Assembly: GCA_963790095.1 (NCBI GenBank)
Contig: CAWBNO010000012.1
Location: 124,001 to 188,000 of the forward strand
DNA length: 64,000 nt
Reading direction: 5' to 3'
From: JAAXQD01 sp963790095
Lineage (GTDB): Bacteria; Desulfobacterota; Desulfobacteria; Desulfobacterales; UBA11574
Numbering within the stretch: the first letter of the stretch is position 1; each line of letters begins with the position of its first letter. Positions 8,617 through 16,959 of the stretch are shown here, in pieces. A model generated the notes under the pieces. It was not told where the DNA came from. It searched no databases and was given only the letters and a program-made list of their open reading frames with translations. The translations under genes were made by a program, and so were the position numbers.

Positions 8617-9030
8617 ATGGCACGACCTAAAAAACGTCGAATGGTGGCGTTTAATCCGGACATCAACTATTTCAAACCCAGGGGCATTCCCATGCGCGAT
8701 CTTTCCGAGGTGCGCCTTACGGTGGACGAACGTGAGGCCATCCGACTTGCCGATCTTCTGGGCATGTCCCATGAAGCGGCCGGCGGTCAAATGCATGTTT
8801 CAAGGGCCACCTTCGGTCGGATCATCGAGCGGGCCAGAAGGGTGGTTGCGGACGCTTTGATCAACGGGAAAGCCATCAATGTAGAAGGCGGAAACTACAA
8901 GATGGCCGATGGGATTCGGACCTTCGAATGTCGCAAATGCGATCACAGATGGGTGGAGCCTTGGGGTACGGGAAGGCCGGAAAACTGCCCGAGATGCAAC
9001 CATGAAGATTTTTATCGGTGCAGAACTTGA
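8617..9030 (+). CDS. DUF134 (UPF0251) DNA-binding protein with C-terminal zinc ribbon
   Basis: The protein has 137 residues. It starts with the conserved ARPKKRRMV and has a sigma-factor-like helix-turn-helix around residues 36-75 (LTVDEREAIRLADLLGMS...VSRATFGRII). It ends in a zinc ribbon CRKC...CPRC (about residues 108-129). Family members are predicted regulators often found beside Mrp/NifX-like Fe-S proteins, and an Mrp ATPase follows here. The stop codon TGA (9028-9030) is the first three bases of a foldback element, so the last residues may have been altered by that insertion. Confidence 0.85.
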   Translation: MARPKKRRMVAFNPDINYFKPRGIPMRDLSEVRLTVDEREAIRLADLLGMSHEAAGGQMHVSRATFGRIIERARRVVADALINGKAINVEGGNYKMADGIRTFECRKCDHRWVEPWGTGRPENCPRCNHEDFYRCRT

Positions 9031-9219
9031 TGGTTTCGTAAAAAGTCCGTTTTGCTCGCTCAGTGACCATTTGGGGGCGTTTCAAGCAGTGCTTCTAAAT
9101 TTCAAGAACTCGTGGCAAGCTCCTCAGACAGGTTGAAATTCTTGACGCATCACCCCTTGAAACGCTGGATCCCCAAATGATCAGATATTGCTCACAAAAG
9201 ACTTTTTACGAGTTCATCA
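9028..9219 (+). repeat. 192-bp foldback (MITE-like) element
   Basis: The terminal 20-mers (9028-9047 and 9200-9219) are inverted copies matching at 17 of 20 positions around the core CGTAAAAAGTC. Inner arms also pair (ATTTGGGG...CGTTTCAAG on both sides), so almost the whole unit folds into one hairpin. It separates the DUF134 and Mrp genes, encodes nothing, and overlaps the DUF134 stop codon. No transposase is present. Confidence 0.8.
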
Positions 9220-9252
9220 AAAATTAGATCAAAGGATTAGGAGATAAAGATT

Positions 9253-10092
9253 ATGGTACAAATTCATGACAGTGTCGAGGGTGCACAGAATCCCAAAAAA
9301 GCACAGACCGAACAGGACCTTTCTGTGGATCGGTCCTTAAAAAAAATAAAAAACAAATTCATAATTCTTAGCGGCAAGGGGGGCGTGGGCAAGACGAGCA
9401 CTTCGGTCAATCTGTCCATGGCCCTGGCCAACAAAGGATTCAATGTGGGGATTATGGATGTCGACCTCCATGGCCCGGACGTACCGAGAATGCTCGGTCT
9501 TACGGGCATGCTGGATCTGAATAAAAACAACAAGCTGAATCCGATGAAGTATTCGGATCATTTAAAGGTGGTTTCCATAGAGTCGCTCATCGCCAGCAAA
9601 GACGATGCCATAATTTGGCGGGGACCGCTCAAGTATTCCGCCATCCGACAGTTCATTGGAGAAGTGGAGTGGGGCGACCTCGATTTTTTGATTATCGATT
9701 CTCCTCCGGGAACCGGTGATGAACCGTTGACCATCGCCCAGACCATCAAAGATGCCAAAGCCGTCATTGTCACCACACCCCAGGAAGTTTCCCTGGCGGA
9801 CGTCCGGAAATCCATCAGTTTCTGCAGGACCGTAAAGATGGATATCTATGGTCTTATCGAGAACATGAGCGGCTTTACCTGTCCCCACTGCAATAAAATG
9901 GTCGACCTGTTCGGGTCCGGCGGCGGAGAAAAAACCGCCCGGACAGCCGGCATTCCGTTTTTGGGAAGAATACCCTTTGACCCCAATTTTGTAACGTGCG
10001 GAGACAACGGCATCTCGTTTCAGGAAAAATATGCCGATTCCCAGGTGACCCGGGCGTTTGCGGAGATTGCCGGGAAAATATCCGAATCCTAA
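9253..10092 (+). CDS. mrp: Mrp/NBP35-family P-loop ATPase
   Basis: This 279-residue cytosolic ATPase is of the type that binds and hands over Fe-S clusters. A deviant Walker A SGKGGVGKTS sits near residue 40. It is followed by DVDLHGPDVPRMLG (switch I), IIDSPPGTGDEPLT (Walker B region, near 153) and the cluster-binding CPHC near residue 213. The first 30 residues are a polar extension. AGGAGATAAAG precedes the ATG. With the DUF134 regulator upstream it forms a pairing common in anaerobes. Confidence 0.92.
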   Translation: MVQIHDSVEGAQNPKKAQTEQDLSVDRSLKKIKNKFIILSGKGGVGKTSTSVNLSMALANKGFNVGIMDVDLHGPDVPRMLGLTGMLDLNKNNKLNPMKYSDHLKVVSIESLIASKDDAIIWRGPLKYSAIRQFIGEVEWGDLDFLIIDSPPGTGDEPLTIAQTIKDAKAVIVTTPQEVSLADVRKSISFCRTVKMDIYGLIENMSGFTCPHCNKMVDLFGSGGGEKTARTAGIPFLGRIPFDPNFVTCGDNGISFQEKYADSQVTRAFAEIAGKISES

Positions 10093-10156
10093 ATATTAAG
10101 AAATTCAAATGGGCTTAAAATTTATGTCAATTTAGCCCTTTGAAAAAAATATCCCA

Positions 10157-10218
10157 TTCAGATCATCCGGTTTTTAGCGGCTCAGGCAGTGATCTGCTTA
10201 AAAACCGGATCACCTGAA
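10157..10218 (+). repeat. stem-loop repeat with 22-23 base arms
   Basis: The arms 10157-10178 and 10196-10218 are near-perfect inverted copies (around ATCCGGTTTTTA), with a 17-base loop. No T-run follows, so it is a weak candidate for a terminator and more likely a dispersed foldback repeat. The whole gap 10093-10519 otherwise holds only a 45-codon ORF at 10326-10463 without a ribosome binding site, which I do not call. Confidence 0.6.
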
Positions 10219-10519
10219 TACCCTTCGCCCGGCGTGTTCAATCCAGTTAAACGAACTTTTCGAGTCTATTCTTTGGATGAAATATTTTCGTTTCTTCTTT
10301 CAGCTGTGGTATCGTTAGTTTTGGAATGGCGGTATTCCGGCTGCACCTGATTCCGGACCCATTGGTCCGCCTTTTTTCCTACGCAGTTTCCCTTTTCACC
10401 CGGTTCCCCATGGATCTCCCGGTCGAAAACGACAGGGAGCTCGAAAAGAAAGCCAAAGATTAGTGGCGAATCGAAGAATCCTTTGACCCGCATCATCAAC
10501 AAAGTTGGAGGAGAAACAT

Positions 10520-12087
10520 ATGGTTAGACCGGCCATTATCGTTCAATGGGTGGCAGCAGCTGTTATGCTGATGATTGCGGGTTGCGCCACGCTGCCTGAA
10601 AATTTTGATCGACCCGAGTCGTATGCTTTGATCGATACGGCGGATACTGCTTTCGGCAAGGAACTTGCATCGGAAAAAGCGGCACACCCGGGGAAATCCG
10701 GATTCCGTTTGTTGGGCGAGGGGTTGGACGCTTTTGTGGCCCGTGCGGTATTGTCCCATTACGCCGAGCGCAGCATCGATGTACAGTATTATCTGTATCA
10801 CAATGATCTTGTCGGCAAACTATTTACCGATCTGCTGCTCAAAGCGGCCGACCGAGGGGTGAGGGTGCGTCTGCTGGTGGATGATATGGACCTTGCCGGC
10901 AGGGATCTGGGGGCAGCTGCTTTGGACAGCCATCCCAACATACAGGTTCGGATATTCAATCCCTTCAGTAGAAATGTGGGCCGGACTTCCCAGTTCGTGA
11001 CCCGTTTGGGCTCTGTGACCCGGCGTATGCACAATAAAACCTTTACGGTGGACAACCAGGTTTCCATTCTCGGGGGACGCAATATCGGCAATGAATACTT
11101 TGACGCTGATCCGGATCTGAGCTTTGCCGATCTGGATGTGATGGCCATCGGGCCCGTGGTCAGGGAGGTCTCTTCGGTTTTTGATCGTTATTGGAACAGT
11201 GAGCTGGCCTATCCCGCTTCAATACTTCTCAAAGGTGAGCTTCCGACACCTGAAAAGGTCGAGGCGCTGCGAGTAAAGTTGAACGCGTATGTGGCCGAAC
11301 AAACCAATTCCGAATATCTGACGGCACTCCGTCATTCCGACCTGGCCAACAAACTTCGAAAAGACCGGATTGAATTCGGGTGGGGAGATGCGGAGGTCGT
11401 GTTCGATCAGCCGGAAAAACTTCTCCACGATTTCAGCGAAACCCAATATCATCTTTCGCCGATGCTCAAACCCTATTGGGAAGGGATTGAAAAAGAGCTG
11501 ATCATATTCTCTCCATATTTTGTGCCGGGTAAGCCGGGAACCGCTTTTCTGACCCAGTTGGCCCAACGGGGGGTTCGGGTGCGAATTCTGACCAATTCCC
11601 TGGCCTCCAACGATGTGGGGTTGGTGCATGCCGGCTATAAAAAATACCGCAAGAAACTGCTGCGCGGCGGGGTCGAGCTTTATGAGTTGGACAAAAAGTT
11701 GACCCGGAAACAGCGCAAAGAAAAAAGGGCGAAGCGGGTTCCTCCAAAGCCAGCCTCCATGCCAAATCGTTTGTCTTTGACCGCAAACACGTCTTCATCG
11801 GTTCTTTGAATCTTGATCCCCGGGCTGTCATGCACAACACCGAAATTGGCGTGGTGCTGAAAGTCCCTGACATCGCAGAAGAGATGGCAAAATGGTTTGA
11901 AGCGAACATCGAACAGCTTGCTTTCCGGCTGGAACTAAAAAAAGATGAAAACGGGTCCGAACAGCTTCTCTGGCACGGTTGGGAAAAAGGGAAACCAATG
12001 GTGTATACCCATGATCCCTACACGGGCTTTTGGCGCCGATTGGGTATCGGTTTTATGAGTATCTGGCCCATTGAATCGCAATTGTAA
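10520..12087 (+). pseudogene. phospholipase D / cardiolipin-synthase-like lipoprotein, frameshifted
   Basis: ATG at 10520 follows GGAGGAG. The N-terminus is a lipoprotein signal ending in IAGC. The first catalytic HKD motif (HNKTFTVDNQ, near residue 174) is in the first frame. That frame stops at 11809, before the second HKD. The second motif (HAKSFVFDRKH, then GSLNLDPRAVMHN) is in the -1 frame, which continues to 12087. The switch must occur near the A6G3 run at 11721-11729. A single-base deletion there, real or from sequencing, explains the data. If the frame is restored, the protein is about 520 residues, normal for this envelope phospholipase family. If the mutation is real, the product lacks half of its active site. 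Confidence 0.85.
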
Positions 12088-12107
12088 GTCGATGCGCGTT
12101 GTCGAAA

Positions 12108-12950
12108 TTAGGGTTGGGGCTTGATCCAGATTCCCTGCTTTAAATACTGTTGGGTAATCTCTTTGAGCGCTTTTTTCTGCTCAATGAAACGGGATTTCAT
12201 GCCCAGGAGCCATTGTTTGTGCTCCAGAGCCGCTTCCTTGCTGGAAAAAAACTCGTGGTCGCTTTTGCCTATCTCGAACGTTGGGAGGCCGGCTGCCACG
12301 CGCATTTTTCCCGAATTGCTGCACAACATGCAGCGCACGGTGTCGGGGTCCATGAATCGGAACGTGTCGCCGCCGCATCGGGGACAGCACGGACCTTTTT
12401 TTTCAGCCGGCGGAGCGAACAGGGCGGACGCCAATTCTTTGGCTGTGCGGGTATTCTCTTCATCCATAAAAACTTCTCCGGGCAGGGCGCCGTAGACCAC
12501 CCGGAAACCTTTGTCGTCGGCAAAAATCAGCTTTAAAAAACTCTGCATGCCCAGTAGGCTATACCCCTCTTTCCCTCGGATGCCGGTGGTCACAACACCC
12601 ACGGCCGGTTTGCCCCATAATGTTTCAATATGCGAATAAAATGAAAGCCCTCTGTCCAGGAAGCATTTAACCGCTGCATTGAGACCCAGAAAATAGGTGG
12701 GTGCCGATACGATGAGCGCATCGGCATTCAAAAGGGCCTTTAACACGGTGTTTAAATCATCCTTCAGAACACAGCCTTCGGTTTTAAAAAGACACTGGTA
12801 ACATCCCCTGCACGGGAGAATTTTGAAATCCTGAAGTCGCAAAAGATTCAATTCATGGGGAACCGAGATCTGCCTGCTGATTTCTTTGACCATGATTTCG
12901 CTGTTGCCGAGTTTCCGCGGCGAACCGATGATACCCAGAATTTTTTTCAT
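12108..12950 (-). CDS. NADPH-dependent FMN reductase / flavodoxin-fold protein with Cys-rich additions
   Basis: This 280-residue protein has a flavodoxin-like domain. The FMN phosphate loop is GSPRKLGNSE near residue 10, followed by CRGCYQC near 48 and the APTYFLGLNAAVKCFLDR segment. The C-terminal third carries a zinc-ribbon pattern CPRCGG...CMLC (about residues 190-215), which is unusual for the family. The start at 12950 (MKKILG) is preceded by GAGGTGAT; the in-frame ATG at 12968 is not. It is a predicted iron-sulfur flavoprotein of unknown partner. It converges with the phospholipase gene. Confidence 0.8.
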   Translation of the reverse strand: MKKILGIIGSPRKLGNSEIMVKEISRQISVPHELNLLRLQDFKILPCRGCYQCLFKTEGCVLKDDLNTVLKALLNADALIVSAPTYFLGLNAAVKCFLDRGLSFYSHIETLWGKPAVGVVTTGIRGKEGYSLLGMQSFLKLIFADDKGFRVVYGALPGEVFMDEENTRTAKELASALFAPPAEKKGPCCPRCGGDTFRFMDPDTVRCMLCSNSGKMRVAAGLPTFEIGKSDHEFFSSKEAALEHKQWLLGMKSRFIEQKKALKEITQQYLKQGIWIKPQP

Positions 12951-13180
12951 ACCGATCACCTCAGTCACACCACCTTTCCGGAGAAGATGGGTTGTTTTAT
13001 GGGTTTTGGAATTTTTCGGATAACTTCCGTCCTATGGGGTTAACTGTCGCGTGCCGAATGTTAAAACAGTCTCTTGCTATCTATCAATAATTATTTTATA
13101 AAAAGTTCGAGGTTTGCTGCATCATGTTCGAGTAGATGCTGAGAAGTCCGGGATTTTTTGTCAAGTTAGGGGCTTCGCCC

Positions 13181-13411
13181 CAATTGGAATGATGGAATGC
13201 TGGAATAATGGAATAATGGGTTCTGGGATAATGCAATGTTGGGTTAATGGTGAAGTTTGTGTTGACGATAAAATTAAAAATGGATAATATCCTTTTAAAA
13301 ACCAACCTTCCAGTATTCCACTATTCCATTATTCCATATTCGAGGCAAGCGTTCAAGCCTCAAAAAATGTCCTATATTTTCATTAAGTTGTAGAAATTCC
13401 GAGACCTAAAT
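13181..13411 (+). repeat. imperfect foldback repeat, copy 1, upstream of pyrD
   Basis: The left part is built on GGAATGATGGAAT/GGAATAATGG units (13187-13219) and the right part on their complements, ATTCCACTATTCCATTATTCC (13315-13335). AGAAATTCCGAGAC follows near 13392. A second copy with the same ends lies at 44475-44637. A short GGGGC-TTC-GCCCC hairpin precedes it near 13170. This, with unremarkable AT-rich DNA, fills the gap 12951-13428, in which I see no gene. Confidence 0.65.
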
Positions 13412-13428
13412 TACAGGGACGGCTCACC

Positions 13429-14361
13429 ATGACCCAGAAAAAAACGAATTTAAGCGTTGATATCGGAGGGATAACATTAAAAAATCCCGTAATGACGGCA
13501 TCCGGCACCTTCGGCTATGCCTCCGAGTTTGAACATCTTATGGATTTAAATCGCTTGGGGGCGTTTGTCGTGAAGGGCTTATCCCTTGAGCCCTCAAAGG
13601 GAAATCCGCCTCCCAGGATTGTCGAAACTGCCTGCGGAATGCTCAACGCCATCGGTCTTGAAAATGTCGGTTTAATGGCCTTCAAAAAAAATAAACTGCC
13701 CTTATTGGAAGGGGTAACAACGCCCATATTCGTCAACATCTATGGTAAAAGCGTCGCCGAATATGCCGAACTGGCCGCCCGACTTGAAGATATTGGAGAG
13801 GTTTCCGGCATTGAGGTCAATATTTCGTGTCCCAATGTCAAATCCGGGGGAATCGCTTTCGGCGGCTATCCGGAAACCGCCGCCGAAGTCGTCCGGGCGG
13901 TGAGGAAGCGGTCCACCCGGCCCATGATGGTCAAACTTTCCCCCAATGTCACCGACATTACCGAAATCGCAAGAAGCGTGGAGGCTGAAGGTGCAGATTC
14001 CATTTCTTTGATCAATACCATCACCGGCATGGCCATCGATGTGGACACCCGACGTCCGAAGCTTGCCAACATCACCGGCGGTCTTTCAGGCCCGGCAATC
14101 AAGCCGGTGGCCCTGCGCATGGTGTGGCAGGTGGCCAAGGTGGTCAAGGTTCCGGTGATCGGCATCGGCGGCATCATGACGGCAAAAGATGCCCTGGAGT
14201 TCTTGATCGCCGGTGCATCGGCCGTTCAGATCGGAACCGCTAATTTTATCCATCCCCATACCGCCATCGATGTCATCGACGGAATCGAAGCCTTTATGAA
14301 GGAGAGGAATATTTCAGATATCGCGGATATTATCGGTACGTTGAACGTATCGCCCCGTTAA
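13429..14361 (+). CDS. pyrD: dihydroorotate dehydrogenase B, catalytic subunit
   Basis: This 310-residue FMN enzyme of class 1B oxidises dihydroorotate to orotate in pyrimidine synthesis. Key features are the N-terminal KNPVMTASGTFG, the catalytic cysteine in NISCPNVK (near residue 130), the FMN-binding VKLSPNVTDI, and GIGGIMTAKDALEFLIAGA with SAVQIGTANF at the end. The class 1B partner PyrK (Fe-S/FAD) is not in the window. The start lies about 17 bases downstream of the shared right end of a dispersed repeat. Confidence 0.93.
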   Translation: MTQKKTNLSVDIGGITLKNPVMTASGTFGYASEFEHLMDLNRLGAFVVKGLSLEPSKGNPPPRIVETACGMLNAIGLENVGLMAFKKNKLPLLEGVTTPIFVNIYGKSVAEYAELAARLEDIGEVSGIEVNISCPNVKSGGIAFGGYPETAAEVVRAVRKRSTRPMMVKLSPNVTDITEIARSVEAEGADSISLINTITGMAIDVDTRRPKLANITGGLSGPAIKPVALRMVWQVAKVVKVPVIGIGGIMTAKDALEFLIAGASAVQIGTANFIHPHTAIDVIDGIEAFMKERNISDIADIIGTLNVSPR

Positions 14362-14398
14362 CTTTCGATGCAATTTAACGTGTGAAAGGAGAGAGATA

Positions 14399-14959
14399 AT
14401 GAAAAGACTAGCGGTCATAATTTTAGCGGTCTTCATAATGAGTCCCACGGCGTTCGCAATGGATGTGGGTAACGTCGCGCTTCCGGACAGCCTCATGGCC
14501 GGCGAGGACACCCTGCTGTTAAACGGTGCCGGCTTACGAAAGAAATTTATTGTTAAGGTGTATGCCGGCGGTCTTTATTTAAAACAAAAGGATACGGATC
14601 CGGTTAAGATCATCGACGAAGATGCGCCCATGGCCATCCGAATGCATTTTATTCACGACGGGGTCTCCAGCAAGAAACTGGTGGATGCATGGAACAAAGG
14701 TTTTATGAATGGAACCAACGGGAACATCGCCCCCATTCAAACAGAGATCGATCAGTTCAACGCTTTTTTCACCGAAGAAGCAAAGAAGGACGATGTCTAC
14801 GATATCATCTACGTCCCGGAGAAAGGTGTCAGTGTTTATATCAAGGGGGCCCTCAAGGGGACCGTCCCGGGGCTTGATTTCAAAAAGGCTGTTTTTTCAA
14901 TATGGCTGGGTGAAAAACCGGCGGATTCTAAGTTGAAAAAGGGGATGCTGGGTCAATAG
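14399..14959 (+). CDS. exported chalcone-isomerase-like protein
   Basis: The protein has 186 residues with a cleavable signal peptide (cut probably after AFA near residue 20). The rest matches the bacterial chalcone-isomerase-like family: GAGLRKKFIVKVYAGGLYL near 45-60, then MAIRMHFIHDGVSSKKL and FSIWLGEKP near the end. Bacterial members are periplasmic proteins of unknown function and generally lack true chalcone isomerase activity. GGAGAGAG precedes the ATG. The gene is 37 bases after pyrD and ends before a strong terminator, so the two probably form one unit. Confidence 0.8.
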   Translation: MKRLAVIILAVFIMSPTAFAMDVGNVALPDSLMAGEDTLLLNGAGLRKKFIVKVYAGGLYLKQKDTDPVKIIDEDAPMAIRMHFIHDGVSSKKLVDAWNKGFMNGTNGNIAPIQTEIDQFNAFFTEEAKKDDVYDIIYVPEKGVSVYIKGALKGTVPGLDFKKAVFSIWLGEKPADSKLKKGMLGQ

Positions 14960-14984
14960 ACCCTGAAAAGCAGGCATAAAATAG

Positions 14985-15019
14985 AACCGAAGGAGCCGTC
15001 CTGCACGGCCCCTTCGGTT
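14985..15019 (+). terminator. strong hairpin terminator after the chalcone-isomerase-like gene
   Basis: The 14-base arms AACCGAAGGAGCCG and CGGCCCCTTCGGTT pair with one mismatch around a 7-base loop. The hairpin lies between convergent units (leuA on the other strand). The T-tract after it is short (TTATTTGG), so it may act for both directions or need a factor. Confidence 0.7.
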
Positions 15020-15034
15020 ATTTGGAAAGAATGG

Positions 15035-15118
15035 TTAGCCTTCTTTTATTCTATATATCTCTAAACAGAGTTCGTATGACTTTTGCCAGACGTTCAACTC
15101 GTTGTAATTCTTTGGCAT
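15035..15118 (-). pseudogene. remnant of a four-helix-bundle (23S rRNA IVS-type) protein
   Basis: ATG at 15118 begins a 27-residue reading whose first 24 residues (NYNELNVWQKSYELCLEIY region) match the N-terminus of four-helix-bundle proteins known from 23S rRNA intervening sequences. Those proteins are about 120 residues long; this one stops after RIKEG next to the hairpin at 14985-15019. Upstream on the minus strand lies GAGGGTTCAAGGGTTCGAGTGA. A related leader is found at 33365 and 51685. It is a truncated, probably dead, mobile gene. Confidence 0.65.
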
Positions 15119-15179
15119 TTTTATCTGCCTGTTTTGTGGCGGGTCACTCGAACCCTTGAACCCTCTGGGTCACCCCGGA

Positions 15180-16712
15180 TCAGGCGGTGGCCATCACCGG
15201 ATTGGCTTTCAAGTACTCCAGACGGTTCAGCCCATTGACATAGGCTTTAGCACTGGCGGTGATGATGTCCGGATCGGCTCCGCGGCCCAGAGCAATCAAA
15301 CCCTTTTCCCCCAAGCGAACCGTGACTTCGCCCTGGGCGTCGGTTCCGCCGGTGAGGGCGGTGACCGAAAACCTCAAGAGCTCGGATTCCGTTCCCGTGA
15401 GTTTGGCGATGCTGTTGAATGCGGCATCGATGGGGCCGTTTCCGTAACCGGCGCCCTGGACCGATCTCTCGTTGATGGCGAGCTTGACGCTGGCCATGGG
15501 GAAGACGGTGGTACCGCTGATCACGTGGAGATATTCCAGGCGAAAAATATCGGCGGTCCTCAGGATGCCTTCAGTGACGATGACTTCCAGATCCTCATCC
15601 ACAATCTGTTTTTTCTTGTCGGCCAGTTCCTTGAATCTCGTAAAGACCAGCTGGAGTTCTTCGTCGGAAAGATCGTACCCCATCTCCTTTAGATGCGAAC
15701 GGAGGGCGTGTCTTCCGGAGTGCTTTCCCAGAACCAGCTTGCTGGCGCTGAGCCCAACGGTTTCAGGCTTCATAATTTCATAGGTCATGGGATTTTTAAG
15801 GACGCCGTCCTGATGGATTCCGGCCTCGTGGGCAAAGGCATTGGCGCCGACGATGGCCTTGTTGGGCTGGACGATGATACCGGTGATCATGCTCACCAGC
15901 CGGCTGGTGGGATAAATCAGTTCGGTATGGATGTTGGTGGTCATGGGCAGATAATTGGGCCGGGTGTGAAGGGCCATCACCACTTCTTCCATGGAGGTGT
16001 TCCCCGCCCGTTCTCCGATGCCGTTGATGGTGACCTCCGCCTGCCGTGCACCGACGTTCAATGCGGCCAGGGTGTTGGCCGTGGCCAGACCCAGGTCGTT
16101 GTGGCAGTGTACACTGACCAAGGCCTTGTGGATATTGGGGGTATGGTCCATGACATACTTGACCAGGTCGGCGAATTCACCGGGGATGGCATATCCCACC
16201 GTGTCTGGAATATTGATGGTCGTGGCGCCGGCTTCGATGGCTGCCTCGAACACCTGGCAAAGGAAATCCCGATCGCTCCGGGACGCATCTTCAGCCGAGA
16301 ACTCGATGTTGTCGGTAAAGCTCCTGGCATATTTCAAGGCGTCGACCGCCGTTTGGATGACCTTGTCCCGGGACATGTTGAGCTTGTAGTGCATGTGGAT
16401 ATCGGACGTGGCGATAAACGTATGGATCCTCGGTTTTGCGGCATGCTGAATGGCGCCCCAGGCCCGGTCGATATCCCCTTTGGACGTCCGCGCCAACGCA
16501 GCGACTTCGGTTTTTTTCAGTTTTCCTGCGATGCCGGACACCGCATCGAAATCTCCCTCGGATGCTGCCGGGAATCCTGCCTCCAGGACATCGACCCCGA
16601 GCTTTTCCAGCTGAGTGGCAAGGCGCATCTTTTCTGCGGCGTTCATGCTTGCGCCGGGACTCTGCTCACCGTCTCTCAACGTGGTATCGAAAATAATGAT
16701 TCGTTCATTCAT
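15180..16712 (-). CDS. leuA: 2-isopropylmalate synthase
   Basis: This 510-residue enzyme condenses acetyl-CoA with 2-oxoisovalerate, the first step of leucine synthesis. It has the HMGL-like barrel start IIIFDTTLRDGEQSPG, the metal-binding SVHCHNDLGLATAN near residue 200, NGIGERAGN near 230, and a C-terminal LeuA regulatory domain (from about 390) with GGTDAQGEVTVRL, consistent with leucine feedback. AGGAGC precedes the ATG. It is the last gene of the ilvD-leuA run. Confidence 0.95.
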   Translation of the reverse strand: MNERIIIFDTTLRDGEQSPGASMNAAEKMRLATQLEKLGVDVLEAGFPAASEGDFDAVSGIAGKLKKTEVAALARTSKGDIDRAWGAIQHAAKPRIHTFIATSDIHMHYKLNMSRDKVIQTAVDALKYARSFTDNIEFSAEDASRSDRDFLCQVFEAAIEAGATTINIPDTVGYAIPGEFADLVKYVMDHTPNIHKALVSVHCHNDLGLATANTLAALNVGARQAEVTINGIGERAGNTSMEEVVMALHTRPNYLPMTTNIHTELIYPTSRLVSMITGIIVQPNKAIVGANAFAHEAGIHQDGVLKNPMTYEIMKPETVGLSASKLVLGKHSGRHALRSHLKEMGYDLSDEELQLVFTRFKELADKKKQIVDEDLEVIVTEGILRTADIFRLEYLHVISGTTVFPMASVKLAINERSVQGAGYGNGPIDAAFNSIAKLTGTESELLRFSVTALTGGTDAQGEVTVRLGEKGLIALGRGADPDIITASAKAYVNGLNRLEYLKANPVMATA

Positions 16713-16959
16713 GATTTTGCTCCTATTCTTGAGTGTTTGAGTATTAAATTGTTTTGTTCGATCTAAACAACGGGCAAAATCACAATGAGCATGGGCCGCA
16801 GGACTCGATAAATGAATCGTCCCGCGGCATTTATTCCATCTCTTTTTTCCAAAATTATATTCCTTTCATCCTGACCCCATCGAACGGAAACATGCGATGG
16901 AGCGCTGCCTTGTATCCCCATATCTCCTTATGGCGTTCTAACGCCATCAGAGAAAATGG
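16713..16959 (-). other. cimA-leuA spacer with two hairpins
   Basis: The 247-base spacer has a perfect hairpin TGGCGTT-CT-AACGCCA (16931-16946) just after the cimA stop and a second one (16796-16827, arms around CCGC...GCGG with GGA and CGAT pairs). Neither is followed by a T-run on the minus strand, so RNA processing or stabilising structures are likelier than terminators. I found no leader ORF rich in Leu here. Confidence 0.5.

Noticed and set aside
10266..10502. 78-codon ORF (minus) and a 45-codon ORF (plus, 10326-10463) before the phospholipase gene
   Set aside because: Neither has a ribosome binding site or recognisable sequence; the start context is poor.
11721..11729. Programmed -1 frameshift at AAAAAAG in the phospholipase gene
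   Set aside because: The zero frame reads GAA AAA AGG, so the heptamer is not in the X XXY YYZ register, and the bases after it show no clear stimulatory hairpin. Kept as a frameshifted gene.
13187..13335. CRISPR-like repetition of GGAATAATGG units
   Set aside because: Units are short, irregular, lack unique spacers of constant length and form a palindrome; no cas gene in the window.
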